A stretch of DNA of 64,000 nt. Origin: Desulfobulbaceae bacterium (GTDB lineage: Bacteria; Desulfobacterota; Desulfobulbia; Desulfobulbales; Desulfobulbaceae). This document shows, in pieces, positions 54,029 to 60,197 of this stretch; the stretch's first letter is position 1, and each line of letters starts with the position of its first letter. The notes under the pieces are model-generated. The model was given only the letters and a program-made list of their open reading frames with translations. It was not told the DNA's origin and did no database searches. The stretch lies in NCBI GenBank assembly GCA_023544645.1, contig JAMJFO010000001.1, positions 62,001 through 126,000 of the forward strand. The letters run 5' to 3'. The translations under genes were made by a program, and so were the position numbers.

Positions 54029-54178
54029 TTGACCGTAAGCGGTCACCGGTGAACGCATTTTTTTAGTCATCTGCCTGTCCGCATACCTGCTGTTGAGCGG
54101 CCGGCCTTATTTCGCGAACCTGCGTCACCGTGCAACTGCGAGAAATGTAGGCAAAAGCGTAATGCGTGTTGCTCTATT
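54029..54178. repeat. Intergenic dispersed repeat, copy 2
   Basis: Aligns over its length with 5701-5850, with only about one gap and roughly two-thirds or more identical bases by eye. Here the first block forms its own hairpin GACCG-TAAG-CGGTC. The outer GCATTT/AAATG pairing is kept with a G-U in place of a G-C pair. It lies between the prephenate enzyme and a zinc-ribbon gene; the remaining 54179-54274 shows nothing else. Confidence 0.7.
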
Positions 54179-54274
54179 CCATGAGTATTTACGGTTGACC
54201 AGCCTATGCACAATGGTTACTCTTATTTCTGCGTTTAAATATTTCGTTGTTATCAATACATCCCGGAGTGGAAA

Positions 54275-54937
54275 GTGCATATGAAATCAGTCTCTGTTTT
54301 TGATCTCCTTGAAGAGGTCCATACCTGTCCTCACTGCAAAGTAAGACTTACCTTGTGCCACGCGCCGCCGATCCATGTCGGTGACGGGCTTGGCTGGGGT
54401 TCGGAATACCTGTTCATTTGTCTTAACGACGAATGCAATCTGTTTGCCTCGGGCTGGGAACACATCGAGAACCAGTACGGTCATGTAGGGTCATACCGAT
54501 ATATGAAACTGCCGGACAGCGATGAAAGCTATAATATGATGGTCGCCGGCAAAGATGCGTTCACCGGCAGCATCGTCGATCCAGAGCAGATCAAGGCATC
54601 AAACAAACGTTACCGGAAAGAGCAGGAGGCCATTGCCCGGCTGGACACCTGTGTTGCCGAGAAGAACATGGAGCCGCTCCTCTATCTTCTGCTGAATGAT
54701 CATGTCGCGTTGGACGTGCGCAAACGTGCGGTAGGATTGTTGACAGAGCTCAATGATCCGGCCTGCGTTGAACCTCTGCGCAACCACGATTTTAAGGACA
54801 CACATCTTGAGCAGTCGGTCAATATGGCCATTTCGGGTATACTTGGCGCCAATTTTATCAAGGAATGTCCGTTCTGCGCCGAACTGGTCAAGGTCCGGGC
54901 AAAGATCTGCAAACATTGCCAAAAGGAGCTTGGCTGA
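54275..54937 (+). CDS. Zinc-ribbon protein with HEAT-like middle region, unknown function
   Basis: 220 residues, GTG start with GGAG six bases upstream (ATG two codons later possible). An N-terminal four-Cys zinc ribbon (TCPHC ... CLNDEC), a helical middle (about 105-190, ALDVRKRAVGLLTELNDPAC, like a HEAT repeat) and a C-terminal zinc ribbon (CPFCAEL ... CKHC). No enzyme motif is seen. It sits directly before the tRNA-His gene. Confidence 0.8.
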   Translation: MHMKSVSVFDLLEEVHTCPHCKVRLTLCHAPPIHVGDGLGWGSEYLFICLNDECNLFASGWEHIENQYGHVGSYRYMKLPDSDESYNMMVAGKDAFTGSIVDPEQIKASNKRYRKEQEAIARLDTCVAEKNMEPLLYLLLNDHVALDVRKRAVGLLTELNDPACVEPLRNHDFKDTHLEQSVNMAISGILGANFIKECPFCAELVKVRAKICKHCQKELG

Positions 54938-54952
54938 AAGCTGACTTTCTGC

Positions 54953-54981
54953 TTGCCAAACTGCCCGCATGCTATTATAAA
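54953..54981 (+). promoter_or_regulatory. tRNA-His promoter
   Basis: TTGCCA (54953-54958), 17-bp spacer, TATAAA (54976-54981), 13 bp before the tRNA. Confidence 0.75.
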
Positions 54982-54993
54982 TGGGTCCCGTGT

Positions 54994-55071
54994 GGTGGGA
55001 GTAGCTCAGCTGGTGGCAGCACCTGGTTGTGGCCCAGGAGGTCGTGGGTTCAAGTCCCATCTCTCACCCCA
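54994..55071 (+). tRNA. tRNA-His (anticodon GTG)
   Basis: Includes the extra G(-1) at 54994 opposite C73, the acceptor stem GTGGGAG/CTCTCAC, anticodon arm CCTGG-TTGTGGC-CCAGG and an encoded CCA (55069-55071). A mobile element follows directly, so the 3' part of this gene is the natural candidate attachment site. Confidence 0.97.
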
Positions 55072-55081
55072 GTAAAATATT

Positions 55082-55117
55082 AAGGGATTCAGGTGGTTAG
55101 CTTGAATCCCTTTTTTA
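55082..55117 (+). terminator. tRNA-His terminator
   Basis: GGGATTCA (55084-55091) pairs with TGAATCCC (55103-55110), followed by six T residues. Confidence 0.9.
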
Positions 55118-55166
55118 TTTTGTTTATTGGCCCCATATGCTGTCCCATGCGATTTCCCAAAAGCAT

Positions 55167-55200
55167 AAAAAAAGCCCCTGCCGAATGGCAAGGGCTTTTC
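55167..55200 (-). terminator. Terminator at the left end of the element
   Basis: AAAAGCCCCTGCC-GAAT-GGCAAGGGCTTTT, flanked by an A-run on the left, giving a U-tract on the minus strand. It follows the stop of the 87-residue gene by about 20 bp. Confidence 0.85.
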
Positions 55201-55220
55201 CGTCTGGCTCTCTTCAGGGT

Positions 55221-55484
55221 CTACCCGTTGACCGCCTTCTTTTCGACTTCGGAATAATACAGCCGCCGCATTTCGGCAAAGTCTTTCCGCAGGTCGGCAA
55301 GGACCATGCCCAGGCCGATCAATACCTCCTGTGAAACTTCCTCCTGGTTGAATGATTCGCTCATTCTGAGCACAGCGTCAGTGATAAAGTGCAAACGCGG
55401 CTGAATGTCGATCATTGCAAGCTCTAACTCAGCGTTGATAAATTTTGCCCCCTGGTTGCTTGCAAGCTCCATCTTCTTTCCCAT
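55221..55484 (-). CDS. Small helical protein of unknown function (element)
   Basis: 87 residues from the ATG at 55484, preceded by GGAGGT seven bases upstream. It is mainly alpha-helical (FINAELELAMIDIQPRLHFI, then VLADLRKDFAEMRRLYYSE) with no cysteines or recognisable motif. It is the last gene of the element before tRNA-His and has its own terminator. Not recognised. Confidence 0.7.
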   Translation of the reverse strand: MGKKMELASNQGAKFINAELELAMIDIQPRLHFITDAVLRMSESFNQEEVSQEVLIGLGMVLADLRKDFAEMRRLYYSEVEKKAVNG

Positions 55485-55590
55485 TTTCTGAACCTCCATA
55501 AAAAAATGCCTTGAGTGTTGTCAAGCTTATAACGGCTCCCAGGCCCTCACGGGTTCCCGGACACTCAAGGCAAAATAATATTCCCCAAAT

Positions 55591-55620
55591 AAAAAAGACC
55601 TGGTTTCAGGTGCCGGTCTT
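55591..55620 (-). terminator. Terminator of a minus-strand unit in the element
   Basis: AAGACC (55595-55600) pairs with GGTCTT (55615-55620), followed on the minus strand by TTTTTTATTT. A short minus-strand frame (…LLDYVEELDSEVIFNDYE…) stops at 55627, just before it, but has no start codon and an in-frame stop at 55741. Confidence 0.6.
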
Positions 55621-55631
55621 GCACCGTTATA

Positions 55632-56103
55632 ATTTGACATTTTCATAATCGTTGAAAATGACCTCGCTGTCAAGCTCTTCCACATAGTCAAGCAGGCAGA
55701 AGCCCAAACCGGGGCCGGGACGCGGACAGTGTGCCGGGAGCTAGCCAACCGGCACAACGAGGGGGCGGCGGCGGGGGATCGGGTCGATGGGGGCCAATTA
55801 AGGCAGCGAGTTGTCAGGCATGAGGGCGGCTATATCGGTACGAAACGTACCTATACCCCTTCCCCCTCCCCGGAACCTCCCGAAGAGGAAGAGAAGCCCC
55901 CGGCCAAACCGCCCGCCTATTCATGCGCGTTGCAGTTTTCCGGAATTGCTATCTCTCAGCTTTCCAGGATACCGGCAGACGATCCGAAGCGGCAAGAGGC
56001 TTTCCAGGAGGGGAGCGGCAGGCCGCGTCCTACAATTCCCGGTGCCACATGGCCCAGGCAAAACAAACCCCGCTGTTGTGACTCCCGGCTGCTAATCCTC
56101 TGA
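55632..56103 (+). pseudogene. Degenerate plus-strand reading frame in the element
   Basis: An open frame runs from 55632 to the TGA at 56101-56103 with no ATG; the first usual start is GTG 55729. Its middle reads like a real protein: ENDLAVKLFHIVKQAEAQ, CRELANRHNEGAAAGDRVDG, a Pro/Glu linker and AISQLSRIPADDPKRQEAFQ, after which it becomes Pro/Arg-rich as if frameshifted. The start and the C-terminus both look broken, and the 3' end runs into the terminase small subunit gene from the opposite side. It may be a decayed element gene. Its GC content is visibly higher than that of its surroundings. Confidence 0.4.
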
Positions 56104-56559
56104 CCTGGCTCCAATGTCCATGTTGGCAATTGCATTCCTGCACTTGGCAATTTCCTTCCGGATAAAGTCAACGTCCTTGCTTTCCAGGACCGGAACCCGT
56201 TTTTTAATGCTCAGGGGGATAGAATCAAGAATTGAAATAATTTGCTTGCCAACCTTTGCCAGTGTTTCAGTGACAAGGTCCGTTGGCACAAGGTGGCCTT
56301 CCTTCAAGTCGTTTTCAAGTTTCAATTTCCTGGTCTGTTCCTGTGCCAGCACAGCCCGTTCTTGTGACAGGTCAAGCTGATCCGCGTCAGAAGTCACGCC
56401 ATAGAGGATCGGTAATGCCTCGGAGCTTTCAAACAGGATCGCGCACCCCGGTTTCTTGGAGTCCTGTATTGGCCTTATTCCGGCCTCTGTCAAGCGTTTT
56501 TTGAGTGTTCGGTAGCTCATGCCGGTGAGGCTCGATAGATGGTTTAAACTGACATTCAT
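56092..56559 (-). CDS. Terminase small subunit, Nu1-like
   Basis: 155 residues. The N-terminal winged helix-turn-helix (VSLNHLSSLTGMSYRTLKKR) is followed by the helical segment RAVLAQEQTRKLKLENDLKE and GHLVPTDLVTETLAKVGKQI, the pattern of Nu1/DUF1441 DNA-packaging proteins. It should recognise packaging sites on DNA and recruit a large subunit, but none is encoded here. In phage satellites a lone small subunit redirects the helper's packaging motor. It is the most distal clear gene of the element. Confidence 0.8.
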   Translation of the reverse strand: MNVSLNHLSSLTGMSYRTLKKRLTEAGIRPIQDSKKPGCAILFESSEALPILYGVTSDADQLDLSQERAVLAQEQTRKLKLENDLKEGHLVPTDLVTETLAKVGKQIISILDSIPLSIKKRVPVLESKDVDFIRKEIAKCRNAIANMDIGARSED

Positions 56560-57070
56560 TTTAAATTCCTCTGATGATGCCCTTAGGCTTTTCCGAAAGT
56601 TGCGAAGGCGGGCGCGCGGCGAACTACCCCCGGCGCAACTCGCCAGAAGGACCCGTTAATATATAAGTAACGATATATTAGGAAGTTGACTGCAAAATTA
56701 ATCATAATGATTGTTGGATTGATAAACAAATACATTCTATACCTGTACTGTGGATATGACTACACCTTGAATCAAAAGAATCTCATGAGTTGATGCAGGA
56801 TGATATTTCATAATTGATATGCATTTATGACATTCGACAGGAAATGATTTGCAATCTTCCAGCATGTTATGCTCTTACTGCAGTCATTGGTATAGCCATT
56901 CGGCCATTCGCCCAGGGCGGTATATCCCATACCCCTAAAAGCAGAAAGCCCCCAGGGCGGCACATTCCCCAGGGGTTTTCCACTGTGCTCATGCGGGAAC
57001 CAAGGCCAAAAAGGAAAAAGCCTTTTGCGAGCGCATGAGGTCAAACCGTCTCGCACCTACGGCTTGTTTC
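56560..57070. other. Non-coding segment upstream of the terminase gene
   Basis: No convincing gene in about 510 bp. A perfect inverted repeat TAATATAT-AAGTAACG-ATATATTA lies at 56657-56680, about 100 bp before the terminase start, and may be an operator. AAGGC...GCCTTTT (57003-57026) and a GC-rich AACCCC/GGGGCTT pairing (about 56940-56982) look like terminators for the upstream gene. A 249-bp minus-strand frame here (56808-57056) has no Shine-Dalgarno site and an unnatural composition. Confidence 0.5.
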
Positions 57071-57577
57071 CTACTGAAGCATGACCCCTGCCGATTTGGC
57101 TGAATTTTTCAACTCTTCAAGCTCGGATTCAACCTTACCCAGGTCACGATTCAGCTTTTCAAGCTCGGCTTTCCTTTCAGCAAGGGGCGGTCCTGCTTCC
57201 GGCCACTCCATATCCTGAATGATCCGGGCAAGGGATTCCGTCAGCTGATTTTGAAACAAGCCGTAGATTGCCACAGGCAATATGCTATTGATACCCCCGG
57301 CTGAGTGCGGCGCAAGCAGTTGCGCATTTCCGGCCCGTGGCGTCATGCCGTTTTTGTGGAAAGACTCGTTTATCAGCCGGGAAAGACGGTCAATGTAATC
57401 CTGCTTTCCCATGTCAACGGTCCGATTCAGCATCTCAAGTGCGTCTTCCTTCGGAAGGGGCAAGCCGTTCAGTTCGTCGATCCGTTGCAACAGCTTCTCT
57501 CTCGCGGCCTCCCTTTCGCGGACCATTGCAGCAAGGTCGCCCAGGGCCGCTTTCAGCTTTAAAAATGGATTTGCCAT
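57071..57577 (-). CDS. Coiled-coil protein of unknown function (element)
   Basis: 168 residues from the ATG at 57577 with GGGGAGGGG upstream. An N-terminal helical region (AMVREREAAREKLLQRIDEL), a more hydrophobic middle (about 100-125, INSILPVAIYGLFQNQL) and a C-terminal coiled coil (LAERKAELEKLNRDLGKVES). The arrangement resembles structural or scaffold-like phage proteins, but no family is recognised. It starts one base after the previous gene. Confidence 0.72.
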   Translation of the reverse strand: MANPFLKLKAALGDLAAMVREREAAREKLLQRIDELNGLPLPKEDALEMLNRTVDMGKQDYIDRLSRLINESFHKNGMTPRAGNAQLLAPHSAGGINSILPVAIYGLFQNQLTESLARIIQDMEWPEAGPPLAERKAELEKLNRDLGKVESELEELKNSAKSAGVMLQ

Positions 57578-57578
57578 T

Positions 57579-57761
57579 TTAAACCCCTCCCCGTTTCTCA
57601 CCCTGAATCCGAATCAGGCCCTTTGACTGTGCGATTTTGAAGGCAATATAATCGTCAAAATTTCCATTGAATTCGGTCCGGATTGAGATGTCTTGTTCCC
57701 ATGCGCGTTTCGCGTCGGGTTCGATGATTGCTCTTTCATTGGCATACTGTTCTTTCTCCAT
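57579..57761 (-). CDS. 60-residue protein of unknown function (element)
   Basis: 60 residues. AAGGAGCAGAACACC precedes the ATG, a good Shine-Dalgarno site. The protein is acidic then basic (ERAIIEPDAKRAWEQDISIR, YIAFKIAQSKG) with no motif. It is probably translated with the coiled-coil gene that follows. Confidence 0.6.
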   Translation of the reverse strand: MEKEQYANERAIIEPDAKRAWEQDISIRTEFNGNFDDYIAFKIAQSKGLIRIQGEKRGGV

Positions 57762-57872
57762 GGTGTTCTGCTCCTTTTGAAATTGTTGAATAAAAAATTG
57801 TTCCTATGTTTCAATGATGACATAAGGTTGTCCCGGTGAATAGGCTTTTGCAGTCAATACACATATTGACCC

Positions 57873-58166
57873 CTATTCGTCTGAAACGTCATTCCGCAGT
57901 ATCTTTGCCAATTCATATTCACAAACCGGTAATGATTTCCCACTCGCCTTCCGTGCTTTGCAAAGAGCCTCATTGAATGCGGTCGGCCTACGCAGGTAGG
58001 CCCCGCCGGTACGTTCCCACGTATTTTCAAAGCGGCAAATAGCCCTCCCGAAGGCAATCACCCGCAGGTGGTAGGACCGGCCACGGACATAATTGAAAGC
58101 CTCCCGCAAGTGCCGGTTCCGCCTGGAAAGCTCTCCACGATTCAGTAATTGATCAAGAATCCTCAT
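57873..58166 (-). CDS. 97-residue basic protein of unknown function (element)
   Basis: 97 residues from the ATG at 58166, which overlaps the previous stop (ATGA) and has GGAGG/AGGAG upstream. It is rich in Arg and aromatic residues (LREAFNYVRGRSYHLRVIA, FGRAICRFENTWERTGG), so nucleic-acid binding is possible. Not recognised. Confidence 0.7.
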   Translation of the reverse strand: MRILDQLLNRGELSRRNRHLREAFNYVRGRSYHLRVIAFGRAICRFENTWERTGGAYLRRPTAFNEALCKARKASGKSLPVCEYELAKILRNDVSDE

Positions 58167-58627
58167 TGCTCCTGTTCCTCCACAATCTCCCGAAGCTGAC
58201 GGATTGATCCTGGCAACCGCCCGAACCGCCGCGCCTTGTAGAGGCAAAGCCAAAGCTGTGAATGAATCAGGCTTTCGGGTGGCTCTTTGCTGTCTTTAAG
58301 CCTCGGCCAGAAGTGATTTTCAAACTCGGTTATCTTCTGCCGGAACCTCTTCACCTTTTCGTGAGTGTTCCCGCCATCGACAAAGGAGAAGCCGATCCGC
58401 AGGAACCCATTTCTTTCATGCCGCCTGAAAAGGTTAATTTCCGCCTCTCTGCCCACTCCCGCGCTATTCAAGCCTAATGCCTTGCCCAGGTCCTCGCCGC
58501 CATAGAAAGCCCTGTCCAGGCCGTCAGATAGCCATTCATTGACCTCTTGCCCGCCATGCTCCCGGACGATCCGGGAAACGGTCAATAAAAGCTCAACAGG
58601 GCTCTTTATGTCGGCCTTACTGCCCAT
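58163..58627 (-). CDS. 154-residue protein of unknown function (element)
   Basis: 154 residues. ELLLTVSRIVREHGGQEVNE and RKITEFENHFWPRLKD-like segments are helical; a FLRIGFSFVDGG strand lies between. It starts 3 bp after the S49 peptidase gene ends and is translationally coupled to the next gene. Not recognised. Confidence 0.72.
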   Translation of the reverse strand: MGSKADIKSPVELLLTVSRIVREHGGQEVNEWLSDGLDRAFYGGEDLGKALGLNSAGVGREAEINLFRRHERNGFLRIGFSFVDGGNTHEKVKRFRQKITEFENHFWPRLKDSKEPPESLIHSQLWLCLYKARRFGRLPGSIRQLREIVEEQEQ

Positions 58628-58629
58628 TG

Positions 58630-59430
58630 TTACCCGCGAACCACTTCTTCAAAGGTGCTTACTTCGTCCGCCATGCCAAGCTTGACCGCTTTATCACCCA
58701 TGCGGATTCCACCCCTGCCGAACTCGTTCAGGACAGTTTCAACAGACACCTTCCGATTTTCCGCCACGTCTTCAATGAAGACTTGTGCCAAGGCGTCAAC
58801 CCTGCGCTGAAGTTCGTTGCGCCCGCTTTCTGTTCCGGGGTCCGCCTGCTTCAAGGGTGACTGAGAGCTGATAAGCTTGACAACGCCGTCTTCCCGGTCG
58901 GTCCTTACCCCCAGGATAGCCCCGATTGATCCAAGTTCAGCGGTCTTTGAAACAATGATCCGCCCGGCCGCTGAAGCCATCCAATAGGCCGCGCTTGCTG
59001 CCATGCCATCAACATAAGCAATGACCGGCTTCTTTGACTTCTTGATCATCTCCGCCATTTCTGAAATGCCTGTGGCCTGACCGCCCGGACTGTCAAACAC
59101 CATGACAAGCCTTTCCGCCCTTTTTTCATCTTGGACCGCCGCGAAGTCCCTTGACAGGTTTTCCAAGGTCTGCAGTCCGAAGTACCTTGTCATCAAATTT
59201 GCATACCGGAAAATAGGGCCAACCACGTTCAAGACGGCAACAGAGCCCCTCATTGTCACGTTCGGGCGGTACCACTCCCCGGATTTTGCCGCCAATGCCT
59301 GCAGGTCCCAATCTTTAACGCTCGATATTTCGTCAAGCATTGATGTTGCCGCCGCGTCCAGCATTGCCAAAGGTCGCCCGGCAATAAAGTAGCTTGCTAC
59401 AGCCTGTGAATAACCGTTTTCAATTTTCAT
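58630..59430 (-). CDS. S49-family (SppA/prohead protease-like) serine peptidase
   Basis: 266 residues from the ATG at 59430 (GGAG eight bases upstream; a longer frame to 59619 lacks support). Signatures: VMVFDSPGGQATGISEMAEM, the catalytic Ser in YVDGMAASAAYWMA, ELGSIGAILGV and the Lys in SQSPLKQADPG. There is no signal peptide or membrane helix, as in phage S49 proteases that cleave scaffold or capsid protein. No capsid or portal gene accompanies it, so the target may be a helper-phage protein. Confidence 0.85.
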   Translation of the reverse strand: MKIENGYSQAVASYFIAGRPLAMLDAAATSMLDEISSVKDWDLQALAAKSGEWYRPNVTMRGSVAVLNVVGPIFRYANLMTRYFGLQTLENLSRDFAAVQDEKRAERLVMVFDSPGGQATGISEMAEMIKKSKKPVIAYVDGMAASAAYWMASAAGRIIVSKTAELGSIGAILGVRTDREDGVVKLISSQSPLKQADPGTESGRNELQRRVDALAQVFIEDVAENRKVSVETVLNEFGRGGIRMGDKAVKLGMADEVSTFEEVVRG

Positions 59431-59447
59431 CTCCTGATCTCCATTTA

Positions 59448-59930
59448 TTAAAGTTGCGCCCTGCGCAGGGCATAAAATTTCTTCCTTCCTTCGGTCCTGC
59501 AAACAGTCAACCTGCCTTCGGCAACCAAGGCGGAAAGCTTCTCCTGTGCTCGCCGGGGGGCTATCCCTTCCAGGTCTGCAAGTTGCTTGACGGTAATTTC
59601 CGGGTGGTCCATGAACCAATCACCCAGGGCAGGAGGAAAAGGCTTTTCAGGTTCATCGACAAAATCATGCAGGTTAAAGCCCCGTTCCTCTGCTACCAGT
59701 TCGATGAATCTGGACAGGATCGCCCCGGTTATCCATTGCTTGCCGGAAAAATAATAAATCCACTGGACAAGATCGGCCTCGCTTTGCAGGGTGTCCATGT
59801 GGATATCACAGCCGAAGTCATCCAGGTTGAAGCGGATCGCGTTTGGCCTCTTGATTCGGCGAATTTGCCGGTCCTCGGGGAATCTGGTTCTCATAATTTC
59901 GGCCATGGTTTTGAATTCAACTCTGTCCAT
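59448..59930 (-). CDS. Winged-helix protein sharing its C-terminus with the primase-helicase
   Basis: 160 residues from the ATG at 59930 (GAGG upstream). The N-terminal two-thirds is not recognised. The C-terminal 50 residues (ITVKQLADLEGIAPRRAQEK, then LVAEGRLTVCRTEGRKKFYA) parallel the end of the primase-helicase (ITVKQAADVFDVNERTARR, LVDQGRLIICRSEGPLKYY). Its promoter region is the iteron array, so it may bind the repeats, initiate replication or repress its own gene. Confidence 0.75.
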   Translation of the reverse strand: MDRVEFKTMAEIMRTRFPEDRQIRRIKRPNAIRFNLDDFGCDIHMDTLQSEADLVQWIYYFSGKQWITGAILSRFIELVAEERGFNLHDFVDEPEKPFPPALGDWFMDHPEITVKQLADLEGIAPRRAQEKLSALVAEGRLTVCRTEGRKKFYALRRAQL

Positions 59931-59953
59931 ATTTCCTCGCGTGTATGAAAAAG

Positions 59954-60172
59954 TGTCAAAAGGTATACAAATATCTATATATATACTTGTTATTGTGTTG
60001 TTTTTTCTTTTTGACACTGTATGTCAAAAGCTTGTCAAAAGGTGTCAAAAGTAATGATTTCAATATTTTACCACCTTTTGACAGGGTTTTGACACCATTG
60101 TCAAAAGGTATGTCAAAAGCTATTTTTCTGTTATTACAGATAGTTATCATCATTTTCATGGACCTTTTGACA
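59954..60172. repeat. Iteron array, probable replication origin of the element
   Basis: About ten copies of TGTCAAAAG(G): forward at 59954, 60022, 60033, 60043, 60099 and 60111; reverse (CTTTTGACA forms) at about 60007-60016, 60074-60083, 60086-60094 and 60163-60172; a degenerate GGCAAAAGC near 60188. Several forward copies are spaced 10-11 bp apart, one helical turn. AT-rich DNA (about 59965-60006 and 60120-60160) flanks them. They lie between the primase-helicase stop and the winged-helix gene. Confidence 0.8.
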
Positions 60173-60197
60173 ATATTATGTGTGTAAGTGGCAAAAG

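Noticed and set aside
54961-54972. CTGCCCGCATGC shared with the dispersed repeat at 5748-5759
   Set aside because: Only a 12-base match with no alignment around it. It is part of the tRNA-His promoter spacer and is probably chance.
55527-55757. 76-codon minus-strand ORF
   Set aside because: Ser/Arg-rich composition, no ribosome-binding site, and it runs through the terminator at 55591-55620.
56808-57056. 82-codon minus-strand ORF upstream of the terminase gene
   Set aside because: No Shine-Dalgarno site, Pro/Trp-rich chance composition and it spans terminator-like hairpins.
59954-60172. Repeat cluster considered as a CRISPR array
   Set aside because: The units are only 9-10 bp, occur in both orientations and have irregular spacing. 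No cas genes are near.
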